Source of the DNA: Hawksworthiomyces lignivorus
Taxonomy: Eukaryota; Ascomycota; Sordariomycetes; Ophiostomatales; Ophiostomataceae
NCBI GenBank assembly: GCA_002917075.1
Contig: NTMA01000022.1
Coordinates: 1-64,000 of the forward strand
Reading direction: 5' to 3'
DNA: 64,000 nt
The number at the start of each line of letters is the position of its first letter. Position 1 is the first letter of the stretch. Below the pieces are notes generated by a model that was given only the letters and a program-made list of their open reading frames with translations, searched no databases and was not told the DNA's origin. A program made the translations under genes and the position numbers. Of this stretch, positions 9,837 through 21,400 are shown one piece after another.

Positions 9837-12800
9837 AGCTGTGTTGTCATCCACTTCTCGGCGGGGGAAAGCAAGAATTGAAGGTCACTGAGAGGCTCCT
9901 AGCAAGAGCAGTCCTCGTCCGATGAGCTCTCACCAACTTCTTGGCAAGAGAAGAAGCTTTCCGCAGAAGCGAATTCCTAGACAAACCAGGCCTTACAATT
10001 TATTGCTCCGCTGCAAACGAAGGTAGCGCTATTCACCTACTGGCCGCTTCTGGTATATGATGTTCTGACAAAGGTCGAAAAGGAAAGAGCTGCTCACTAG
10101 CCACGGATGCTGCGTTGGTCTGACGCGCGCTGTGCCACGAACCAGTAACAGGCGCCTCACGTCCTCACAGACGCAGCTAAGCACTGAGCAGCCATTCTGC
10201 ACCGCCACAGGAAAACAAGCAAACTCACCTAACCCCGCGGGTCCGTGCACCCCTGCAAGCCGCGCGTTTGGCGCTAAAAACTGACAAGGGAGACAGCAAT
10301 AAAAAAAAATTAAAAAAATAAAAAACAAACGCAATTATTGGCCAGTGCTAGTCGTCCAGGGTCTCGGAGAACACACAAAAAAAACATCAATGGAGAAAAG
10401 TGTGGGGGGAAAAGAGAACCAGCCTGCAATGTACATTACAAATGAGATCAGAGCGGAGTTATCACATGGAATTACGGAGCGACGGAGAACGTCGTACGTC
10501 TACGCCGATACGGCTTGCTCGAGAAGGTTTTCTAATCCAAAGAATGGCAGTATGTCTCCTCTCCTGCCCTTCAATCCAAGGAGGAGAAAAAACAAGGGCG
10601 GCAGAGCTATCATAGATGGAGCTTTGCTTGGTGGCAGGAATTGAGTCTGGGAACTAAACACGACGAAGCCCGTACGGAGGCAAAAAAGTTTCCGCGGGCG
10701 ACTTTAGGACAAGAGTCGCTTACCTTCTTCCTAGTGATCTGTGCCTAGCTCATGTTTCGGCAGATTGCGCCCGACTCTCCTAACCTGGCTGCATCTCGTT
10801 TGTTATTATTTCCCGCAGAGAAAGGACCACGGTGGCAATAATCAAATCCAGCATTTCGTTTTCCAATGCGAATTTGTATGTATAAGCATATTAGAGCACT
10901 TTCTTTCTCCGGGTGGTTTTTTCTCCTATAGACTCCGAACGCCGTCTCAACGTTAGCGTGCCTTAGCACATGTCCATACAAACAGCCAGCCGGAGTTTTT
11001 GTTTTCATTTTCCTTGTCCGACTCCCAGATGCGTGGTTTGTCACAGGTCGTCGAGGCAGCGTCATCCCTTCGTCGTGAACACGCATCCTTTCTTCGGTCT
11101 CTAAGTTCCTTAACTTCCGCCGGGTCGAGGCACCTAACCATGACTCTAAAATAGCGACGATTTGAGTGGATAATGCCCCATGCAACAGCAGCATGCACTG
11201 AAGTTTCCGTGAGGTAATAGCCACTATTTCCCCTGCTGGCTTTCGGGTTTGGGCTGTGCGTTTTCGACGATCCATAAAACCTACCAATTAATAAAATAGC
11301 GTTAGGAGGAAGTGGACTGCATGGTCCTTCTACCAAGGAAAAAAAGATCTAAGGCGAAAGCGACATACGGCCGGCGAACGGCGAACGGCCGCTGACCGGG
11401 CGGCAATAGCCAACTGCGGCAGAGGAGAAAATAGAAGAGGAAAAAAAAAGAGCATGGCAGCAAATAGTATGGCAGCGCAAGGGGAGAGGGGCAGGGGAAT
11501 GCGCTAATGAGGCCACCTCAGCGCATGTCTCATTGTTGATGTTTCTCTGGCCTTCACCTTCTAGCGTAACCTTGCAGTCGGAAAAAATAGGAACTGCTGT
11601 TCCAAAAGACTAGTCGTAGATACTCATACATACAGGACAGCAATACTATTGCAGGGCTCTCCCTGCAGCAAACAGCACTTGCTTGTAAAACTCAGCGCAT
11701 CAGTGTTCAGAACCCTAAAGTCCTGGGAAGACAAGAGAATGTTAATGTTTGTAGATTAACCAAATTGTTTTTCGTTTCTTTTAATTTTTTTTTTTTTTAA
11801 GTTTGTTCCCTTATTGTTCTGAATTTGATTTTCTTTTCCTGGATAATTCTCTGCACTCGAGAAGTATTTGCCGGACAGCCCGCCACCTAACGCTGCAAAA
11901 ATGATGCTATGCTTATAGTGGATTCAGTCCCTCGTACCAAGGACAAGACAGCAGTGGGGGGAAATTATAACAGCCGATTTCGGCCAATATTTTCGCCAAA
12001 AAACCACTGTAAGATGAGAAACATCGACAAAAAAAATAACACCCCACACAAAGAAAATTTATTGCAGGGACCCATCATGCACAGTAGGTGGCGGAAATGG
12101 ACATGAAATGTATCATCGCGGAGCTTTACGGAAGTAACAAACAATACAAGGACACGAGAGACAAGAAGCAAAGAGAGAACCACATAATATACAAAACCCA
12201 AGGCTTTTGGTTGCATACAGAAGCCTGCTGCAACGTATCAGCAAGCGCACGGCACCCGCCCATGGAGCCCGCTATTGTGAGCAGCAAGTGTGCGGAGCGC
12301 TGCTCGGTGACTGTGGTTGTTTCTCCGCTGGCTTCATTCTGTTCCCCTTCTTTGGGTCTTTGGGCCTTGGGGTTGGCCTGCCTCGTTCTGCTCCCGCCGA
12401 TTTGTATTAAGCTTGTCTATCGTCATAAATGACGAAAAGATTCTCGGCATGATCTTTTCAGTAACTGCCTCCTCGGCTCTATGTGCACGTTTGTATTGCT
12501 GAGCCGTCCCCCTCAGCAGCACCCGGGTGACAAGGGCTGCATGCCGCTGCCATCACGAGTTTCGTTGCCGCTCTCAGTCCATGGTGTCCTGAGCTCCCCC
12601 ACCTGAAGCATGCAATAGCACGAATGTGATATTGTCCCGGACAGCCTGGACTAGATCAATGGAGGACATGTTGGGGCGGCATGTACCATAGCCCATGCAT
12701 AATAATACGACCTATTATAACTAGATCGGGGGCGTCAAGTGCACTACGGAGTATCGTGTGCTGCAGAACATACCAAACAACCTCTTCGCCTGTCTCCCGG

Positions 12801-15800
12801 TATGTAATATACGGCGTAATGGAAATACTCGACGGTGCTGGGCGCCTTTCTCAGATGGCCTCGGCCACATTTTTCTTGTTACCCGGGCATCCAGGACCGA
12901 GCTGCGCGCTCTGCCAGGGAATAGACAGAACTGCCCCTTTCTCCCAAATCCTACGTACGACATGCGACTTAGTGAGGTCGCATTCGAGCCGATTGCCTGC
13001 TGTAGGTAGCTCTTCTGGGAAAGAACCATGCCAGCCTGCATCTCGCTGTCTCTCTCGCTGTCTTTTACAAGCAGAGGTACTTTTTGACCTGCTCTGCTTC
13101 GTCTTCTGTTTTAGCCCACTCTTGTCGAACCCTTGTAAATCCCACTTCTCTAGTGGTCCGAGATAAGGCTGCGTGCTAGCTTTGTCTCTGATTGGCTGCA
13201 GAGGGCAGTTTTCTGTTGATGATTTTTTTGGCAAGCAATTGTTCGACGTATGAGCGCACAGCAAACTCGCGAGGCCAGGCCACACAACACTAGGCATTTC
13301 GGTGTTTAAAAATACAAAAAATTCCAAAAATCAAGCAGCTCTACCAGAAACCCCCGCCATTGCGCCGAAATGGGACAAGAAGAGAAAGGGATCCCTGCAG
13401 GGCTTCGAAACTTGTATTCCGTACTATTTCTTTTTCTACTAGTCTCTCTTTCTTATTTTTGCCAACGGCACACCAATGCACGAAACGCATGGTGTGCCCA
13501 GTACCCTTCCATTGGCCCAGCTCTTCTACCTAATCGAGTGCAGTATTGAGGGTTTTTTTCCTTTTTTTTTTTTTTTTGAGCCATCCCTTCTTTCGCGGCA
13601 TTCTCGCGCTGCGGGCATATCTCCTATGACCTCATCGTCTCCGAATTCGAAGGATGGATCTGCTTTACATGGGGTTGCTTTTTTCACATGGCCTGCTTAC
13701 CTGACGACCAGCTGAAAAATTTAATGCAAATGCATCTCAGAAATGCAGATTGGCTTGGCTAGGAGTAATGATATAGGTTCTTGCCGTAGTGCGCCTCTAG
13801 CACGAAAATATAGCGCTGTGAACTCCCAGCTTCGAAACGAGGTTAAAAAAGTTAGTCGTGCTTAAGGAAGTCCTGCTTGCCCATAGCGTTATTTCGAGCG
13901 CCAGTCGTTCCCTCCGTACTGCCGCAGCGTAGAGAGCTTACGGCGGGAAGGTTGTCACAGCTCTTTTCCCGTCGGTCGTGCGAGTCGGCCTTAAGGCTCC
14001 TCCTCAGTACGTCTTCCGAGGCGACATCGGCGGCATTTTGCTGCGTATCCTGATTTTTTTTTTCTGCCGCGCATTTCTTTGAAAAGTCCCGAACATGATT
14101 GGACGGTGCCTAGAAGCCAAGAGCAAAAAAAAGCGTTGCCTCTGCAGCGGAAGTCGACGAAAAAGTAAAGATTTCCTATTAGGGAGCTCCACCAACCTGG
14201 TGCTGTCCTGTTGCTTCCCACCGAGCTTGCTGCCGCTCTGCATCAGATCCCCTTGCCAATCTTGGGAGGGAAGAAGGGGCAGCCCTGCAGGCTGTCCAAC
14301 GTGTGGGGTGCATTACGAGGTACGTGGGAAAAAAAAAAAAGAGGGCAGGGAAATAGGGCAAACGAGCGGTGCAACGACAGGAAAAAAAGTGAGAAGTGGG
14401 CACAGCAAATTGTCACGGCGTTTGCTCGCCTCTCTTGTCTGTGTGTCTGCTGCGGGTGACGCTTCCGATGCCAGCAGCCGGAGGGACATGCATTTTTTTT
14501 CATTTCGCTTGAGGATACCTAGACACACGTATGTCGTTGTCTCGGTGCTCTGGCAGTTCCGTATTGGTGGAACGTATTTCTCTTACACAAGTGAATTTTG
14601 GCATCAGTCTTACAGACTGCTGCCAGAGAGGCCACTCTGGCAACATTTTCTGCAGTTTCAATTATCCTTGCATCGTGCGGATACGAGCACATTCGTTTCT
14701 AAAGCTCGAGGGAACATGAGGCTTCGAATGCTCACACCGATGTTTCTTCTGAGACGTGAAGCCAAAAGTCGCGCACCCTACTTCAGCGACAAAGCTTGAA
14801 CGCGAATGGAAGACTGTTGATTTTTTCTGCTCACATCAAGACTCGCTCTCTCTTTCTTCCACCAAGCGATCTTCAGAGAGTTCCTAGAGAAGCATACGAC
14901 CAGACTAAAAGCGAAAGACCGAGTGAAGCCCACTGCAAGGAAATTGGCTGTTTTCTTTCTGTTCTTCCCCCTATTCTGTCGTAAGTGACGCGTCTTTCGC
15001 GAACAGCAAGGCGGTGTCGTGTGCAAATTCAACAGTTATACTGGTTGGTATTTTGCGCAATTTCGTGAGACAGGACAAGGCTTTGCCTGTACTTTTCCTG
15101 TGGTCTGTTTTTTGTGCTGCCTCTCCCGACCAGTCATTCCACGCAGTGGGCATTGCTCTGCTACTCCGTACTCGGCAATGACCTCTTGGTTCCTTGCAAT
15201 TTGTAGCTTCCCTGTATTTTCAATCCTTGATGGACCTCTAAATGAGTCACATGACGGAGAAATAGATCGAATTCCTTTTTTTTTCGTGCTCTCATCTATC
15301 TATCGTCACTTTTCCACGTTTACTCCCGCTTCCCGCTCAGCTCGTACGTCACTGTCCTGGGTTGCTTGCCTACTCATACAGCGTCTCTCTCTCTGTCTGG
15401 AAAAGCGTAATTATTGTTGCTAGGGCTCCAGGGTCCTGGCGTGTTTTATGGTTGGCTGGCTGGGCCAATTGCCCCAAAAATGGCAGGCTCGTGTGCCGAC
15501 TTATACGCCTCTTTTAGCGTGGGTGAACAAGGTCCCTCCATTCTCCTCCCCCACTGCTAGCGTGTCATTGCTTCCAATTAATTAATTGTTTTTTGCCTCA
15601 GCAGCCTAGCTTCCCACATGCTTTTTTTTTTTTTTTTCCCTGCTAGACATTTTATCAATTCCCCGTCTCTGACTCGCTAATACGCTGCCCCGAGTACACA
15701 AAAGAGGAAAAGCAAATTGGTCCTGGCTCCGACACCGTTCGACTCGAAGCACACCAATTCTCATCCCACCGATGAAGTCTATCCACCATCTACTTCTAAA

Positions 15801-17256
15801 CCCCCATCTATCTACTATTACCCACCATCTAACCTTGCCATCCTCTTCCTAGTCTCTCCCAAGAGTCTTGTTCATCGTTTCTCTCCTCTCCCCCCTCGTC
15901 CTCCCTCTGCTCTCTGTTCACGGTTCGATCCATCCCATATAAGCTGGTCAAGCACCCCCCTCGCCCCCTCCGACTGCTTCTTTTTTTTTCTTCTTCTTTT
16001 TCCTTTTCTTTTCTCTTTTTTTCCCTCTTTTCTCTCTCCCCCCTTCTTTTTACTTCTTTCTCCCCTTTTCGCCAGCTTGCCTGTGTGCTGTCCATTTGCT
16101 GTGTGATTATATACCCAATTCGGAAATTTAGTGATATCACTCTTCTGCTGCTACTGTTGCTGCTGCTGCTGCTGCACTTTTCGCCGCCCTCCAAAAGCGT
16201 TTTTTTTTCTTATTGTCCGACGTACTTTCGTCTGCTTCAGTTTCGCGGGCCTTGGGCTTAAAAAAAGGTGAGTTTCACAAACAATACAGGAAGAGTAAAC
16301 ACCATGTTTCCACCTCCTCTCCCCTCCCCTCCGTTTCCCCTCATACGAGCAGCAATGCGGCTTTTCCAGAGGCCAGCAGATTTGGCAGGCCCCCCAAATG
16401 GCATATAGTGCGGCATGGCAATGGAGGTGCTGGGAATTGTCCAGTGTTTTATGTAATTTGTACGATCTTTTACATCATCGATTGGGGAAGTGAGAGGCTC
16501 CTTCAACAGCACGAGCAAAAACGGCCCCGTCGGCTCCATCTCCCGCTCTGTCGCCATTGCGTCGCCAATTACCCAGACAAATGAGAAACAAGAGAGAAGG
16601 CGGCGAATACGGCACAAAAGCCGGCGGAAGCCTGCAAGCGTGTTGTAGAAAATGCCCTTTTAGAGAAGCAGGAGGGAGCATCACACCAAACAACGGCAGT
16701 GAGACCAAGATACAGCAAAGAGAAAAACCAGAGAGGCGGACCCAGCCCACTTAGTCGCATCTACAGGCAAGGCCTACAGACAAGTTCACCCAGAGATGGG
16801 AGAGCACAGCAAAAGAGCGAGAATTAAAGGCAGCCAGCCGCACCAACCAAATCGAGAGCAGAGCAAGGGTAACACACCACCAAATGCTCCCACTACACCC
16901 CGTGTGCAGGCCTCGGCCATCGCTCGATTTTTTTTGCTGCAAAAACCCCATCTATGACGATCTGATTCGTCTTCTTCTCCATTGTCTCTTTTCCGCCTGT
17001 CCTGAATATGACAGCCAACTTTTGGGCCGCCCCAATTTTCTTGTGGCAGGGGGGTGGAAAAGTGCGGCCTAGCCCTCTTTTTTTTTCTCCCATATTTCCG
17101 CAGAAAATCCCCCCGCTCCTCATTGGCAAGGCTGGTAGTGATGTCAGTGTCGCTTTTGTTTTCCTGGCTACGGTTTGGGGAAGGGAGCGGGGGGGCCGTC
17201 TGATAATGATCTGAGACGGCAGCTGCAGACAATAGAAATGGGAAGGAACCACAGAA

Positions 17257-17273
17257 GGGGGGGGGGGGGGGGG
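17257..17273 (+). repeat. Poly(G) tract, 17 nt
   Basis: An uninterrupted run of 17 G in the desert upstream of GLT1, one of five long C/G homopolymers in the window. Confidence 0.9.
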
Positions 17274-18087
17274 TGCACATTTTCCTATCGACGCCCAGCA
17301 GCTCGCAGCTCAATCGCCCTATCAGAAGCAGCTTGCCGCACAATGCCGCACAATGCCGCATCGGGAATGCTATAGAGACTGCCATAAGTGGCTACCGCCA
17401 TATCGCATCCCGCACTCTCGAACAATGTCAAGAGAAGGCCTTGTGAAGAGTCATCAAATTCGACTGACAGCGACTGCGAAATAGCTCAAGATGAGAGATG
17501 AAATTGCAAGGAAAAGAACTGCAGAAATGATACAAAATTTCTATCAAAAACAAGAAACGAATAAGAGCGCAAAAAAATGGACAAAAAGCAGAAAGCGGAA
17601 ACACGAGCCCCCCAAAAAAGACGACCAGACATTGCAGTCTGCTCGCTGATCTCAAAATTGCTTCTTTGATGTTTGAGATGCTCCGCTTTCTGCAACCGGC
17701 AAACAAGAGGCAAAAAAAAATATGCTTGAGGAGCTATTAGAACTTTCTTAGGGAGCTCTCCCGAAAATGCTGCTGACTCCGGTCCATTTTCCAAAAAGCA
17801 CCAATTTACTTACGTTCTTTTTGCCACTAGCATGGAACAGCGAAATGCAGCTTTTGCCATTGGTTGCTTTTGCCTTGCTCTTACTCTTTTTCGTTTTTGG
17901 CTCCCTTTTCTCTTCATCTTCTGTCTTTATTTTCCTTCATCTTCTTTATTCTGGCATTTTGGGACATTCTCTGCCTCTCTCGCTTTCTTCTCCTACTCTG
18001 AGCCATTTTCCCGTCTTATCGCTTCTGCGAACATCTTGGGTTGACTTCTGCCTCACCCCCACATACAGCAATTACAGGCCAAAATTA

Positions 18088-18240
18088 CTATCTGCTATCT
18101 ACGATTGACCTCACCAACCACATCCCGTCGCCTCTGCTTCTTGGGAAGAAACATATCTAACACGGCCCTCTTTTATCTCTTCGTTGCCTGTGTGCCATTG
18201 GGGCTCTCTGCCATCTGCTCTGCACTGACCCGATTTATCT
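18088..18240 (+). promoter_or_regulatory. Cluster of four GATA-factor sites upstream of GLT1
   Basis: Reverse-orientation HGATAR sites occur at 18088-18093 and 18095-18100 (CTATCT) and at 18173-18178 and 18235-18240 (TTATCT). They lie 180-340 nt before the GLT1 start. Nitrogen-assimilation genes of moulds are commonly controlled by AreA/NIT2-type GATA activators through clustered sites, so nitrogen control of GLT1 is a reasonable inference. Confidence 0.45.
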
Positions 18241-18423
18241 ATTCATTGTCAAACTAAACAATCTCGTTTCTTTGACAAATCAATTTATTAACAGAATTGG
18301 TCTTTCCACATAGATTTTGCATTGGTTTGAGCAGCTTCTTCTGCTCTGAGACCACTCTTTCTTGTCCCCTTGACGATACCCCCTACCCGCGTTTCCCATT
18401 CGCAACCCAAAGGCTTGCCTAGC

Positions 18424-21400
18424 ATGGGCTTGACGGCCGACTTCGACGACCGGAATATCCACAACGACGCCACTGCCGAAGAATACCATCCCTATGAGTA
18501 CCAAACGGAAAACAACAGCTCTTGGGCTGGTGCTCTGCCGGTGAAGCAGTATGTTTTTTTTCTCCTTGGCTCTCTCATGAGCCAAGCCCCTCCACCCCTT
18601 TCTCAAGATGGGGTTATTTTATTATAACAAAAAAACATGGCATGCGGTTGCTAACTAGTCTTGCAGAGGGTTGTACGATCCCGGTCTTGAAAAAGATGCT
18701 TGTGGTGTCGGTTTCGCCTGGTGAGTGCCACTTTCTTCTTTCCTGTAAAGTTAGGTACCATGTACTATGTAGCAGCTTGCTGACGATTTTTATCTGGATA
18801 GCCACATTAAGGGCCAGGCGAGCCACAAAATTGTCAGCGATGCACGCAACCTGCTTTGCAACATGACCCATCGTGGTGCTGTTGGTTCCGATGCTCGCGA
18901 TGGTGATGGTGCTGGTGTCATGACCTCCATCCCGCACAAGTTCTTCGTCAAGAACTTTGAGCGCGAGGTCAACATCAAGCTCCCTCCTCCCGGCCAGTAT
19001 GCTGTCGGCAACTTGTTCTTCAAGCCCGACCCGGAGACCCTGCAGGAGTCTAAGCGGCAGTTGGAAGACATTGCCGAATCTCTGGGTCTGCGCGTCCTCG
19101 GATGGCGAAAGCCTCCTGTGGACTCCACCCTGCTCGGCCCTGCTGCTGCCTCGCGTGAGCCTATCATTCTGCAGCCTTTCGTCGTGCTGCAGTCTGCCTA
19201 CGGCTCCGGTGATGCGCCTGAGACGACGGATCCCGAAAAGTTCGACGAGCGCCAGTTTGAGCGCCAGCTCTACGTGCTGCGCAAGCGTGCTACCCACACC
19301 ATTGGCCTGCACAACTGGTTCTATCTCTGCTCTCTGTCCAACAAGAACATTGTGTACAAGGGTCAGCTCGCTCCCATCCAGGTGTACGAGTACTACCACG
19401 ATCTGGTGAACGCCGACTACGAGGCACACTTTGCCCTCGTTCACTCGCGTTTCTCCACCAACACTTTCCCCTCGTGGGATCGTGCTCAGCCTCTGCGGTG
19501 GGCTGCTCACAACGGTATGAATCCCCTTCTTACCTGCTCTGATTCCGAAGTCCTTGTACCCCACGCTTCTTTGGTGTCCTTCTGTGTCTAACGCCGCTCT
19601 CAGGTGAAATCAACACGCTGCGTGGCAACAAGAACTGGATGCGCGCTCGCGAGGGTGTGATGCAGTCTAACGTCTTCGGCGACGAGCTCGAGCAGCTCTA
19701 CCCCGTCGTGGAGGATGGCGGTTCCGACTCCGCTGCTTTCGACAACGTTCTTGAGCTGCTGACCATCAACGGTGTTCTGTCGCTCCCTGAGGCCGTCATG
19801 CTCATGGTTCCCGAGGCATGGCAGGGCAACACCCACATGGACCCCAAGAAGGCTGCTTTCTACGAGTGGGCTGCTTGCCAGATGGAGCCATGGGATGGCC
19901 CAGCTCTGTTCACCTTTGCGGATGGCCGCTTCTGCGGTGCCAACCTGGACCGTAACGGCCTGCGCCCCTGCCGTTACTATATTATGGACGACGACCGCAT
20001 CATCTGTGCCTCTGAGGTCGGCACTATCTTGGTTGAGCCTGAGCGCGTCATCCAAAAGGGCCGTCTCCAGCCTGGTCGCATGCTGCTTGTCGACACCCAG
20101 GCCGGTCGCCTGATCGACGACTCTGAGCTCAAGGCTGCCGTGTCGAGCCGCCATGACTTCCGTGCTTGGCTCGACCAAGAGCTGATCACCCTTCCCAACG
20201 TTCTGAAGAAGTTCGAGGAAGAGAAGACCGTCGAGTTGGCCCCCAAGCCAGACGAGACCAGCCTGCAGTCAGACCCTCTCCTGCAGGCCTTCGGCTATAC
20301 CCACGAGCAGGTCAGCCTGCTTTTGGCTCCCATGGCTTCCGATGAGAAGGAGGCTCTTGGCTCCATGGGCAACGATGCCCCGCTTGCCTGTCTTGCTGAG
20401 GCCCCGCGGCTGCTGTACGAGTACTTCCGCCAGCTGTTCGCTCAGGTCACCAACCCTCCCATCGACCCCATTCGCGAGTCGATTGTCATGTCGCTGGAGT
20501 GCTACGTTGGTCCGCAGGGCAACCTGCTCGAGATGGATGCCTCGCAGTGCGGTCGTCTGCTTGTTCCGAGCCCGATCCTGTCCATCCCTGAGTTCAACTC
20601 CCTGGCGAACATCTCCAAGCAGCACCCTGCCTGGACGGTCAAGACGATTGACCTGACGTTCCCCAAGAGCGAAGGCGTTGCCGGTTACCTGCGCCACCTC
20701 GACGAGATTTGCAACGAGGCCACCGCCGCCATTGAGAACCACGACCGCGTCATTGTTCTCTCTGACCGCAAGGCTGGCGTTGATCGCGTTGCTGTCTCCG
20801 CCCTCCTCGCTTCTGGTATGGTGCACCACCATCTCGTGGGCAACAAGTGGCGGTCTCTGGTGGCTCTCGTCGTCGAGACTGCCGAGGCTCGTGAAGTCCA
20901 CCACATGTGCGTTCTCCTCGGCTACGGTGCTGATGCCATCAACCCGTACCTGGCCATGGAGTGCATCATTAAGCTCAACCGTGAGAAGCTTCTGAAGGCC
21001 AAGCTCACCGATGACCAGCTGATCCAGAACTACAAGCACTCCTGCGACGGCGGCATCCTGAAAGTCATGAGCAAGATGGGTATCTCGACTCTGGCTAGTT
21101 ACAAGGGCGCCCAGATTTTCGAAGCTCTTGGTGTCGATGATGAGGTCGTCGACCGCTGCTTCAAGGGCACGGCTACGCGCATCAAGGGTGTCACTTTTGA
21201 GCTGATCGCTGAGGATGCTTTCCGTTTCCACGAGCGTGGCTTCCCCTCCCGCCCGTCCAAGACCATCCCGGGCCTAACCGAATCTGGCGAGTACCACTGG
21301 CGTGATGGCGGCGAGGCTCATATCAACGACCCGACATCCATCGCCAATATCCAGGATGCCGTGCGCACAAAGAACGACAAGTCGTATGAGGCTTACTCGC

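Larger units (their letters stand above)
9837..18423. other. 8.6-kb gene desert between APC15 and GLT1
   Basis: I found no supportable protein gene. Isolated open frames (for example the 235-codon frame at 14095-14799) are low-complexity and within what chance allows. It holds TACTCCGTA-type motifs at 12745-12753 and 15162-15170 (variant at 13414-13424). It also has a 10-bp tandem repeat (CAATGCCGCA) near 17335-17360 and a 17-nt G run at 17257-17273. A promoter-like segment lies at 15938-16273: TATAAG, a long C/T tract, a CTG run and a GTGAGT donor-like site. The last 350 bp are the GLT1 promoter and leader. Non-coding or very small spliced genes cannot be excluded. Confidence 0.5.

Noticed and set aside
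10745..11287. 180-codon minus-strand open frame
   Set aside because: Composition resembles translated non-coding DNA; no motif or splice context.
14095..14799. 235-codon plus-strand open frame in the gene desert
   Set aside because: It has no domain, mixed low-complexity composition and no promoter or conserved start. A frame of this length is expected about once by chance in a window of this size.
15735..15755. tRNA-like B-box (GTTCGACTC)
   Set aside because: No matching A-box at the right distance and no cloverleaf stems could be drawn; no tRNA or 5S rRNA gene was found in the window.
15717..16106. Pro/Ser-rich 129-codon frame upstream of GLT1
   Set aside because: It is a translation of a pyrimidine tract (Pro, Ser, Phe, Leu only) and not a protein-coding signal.
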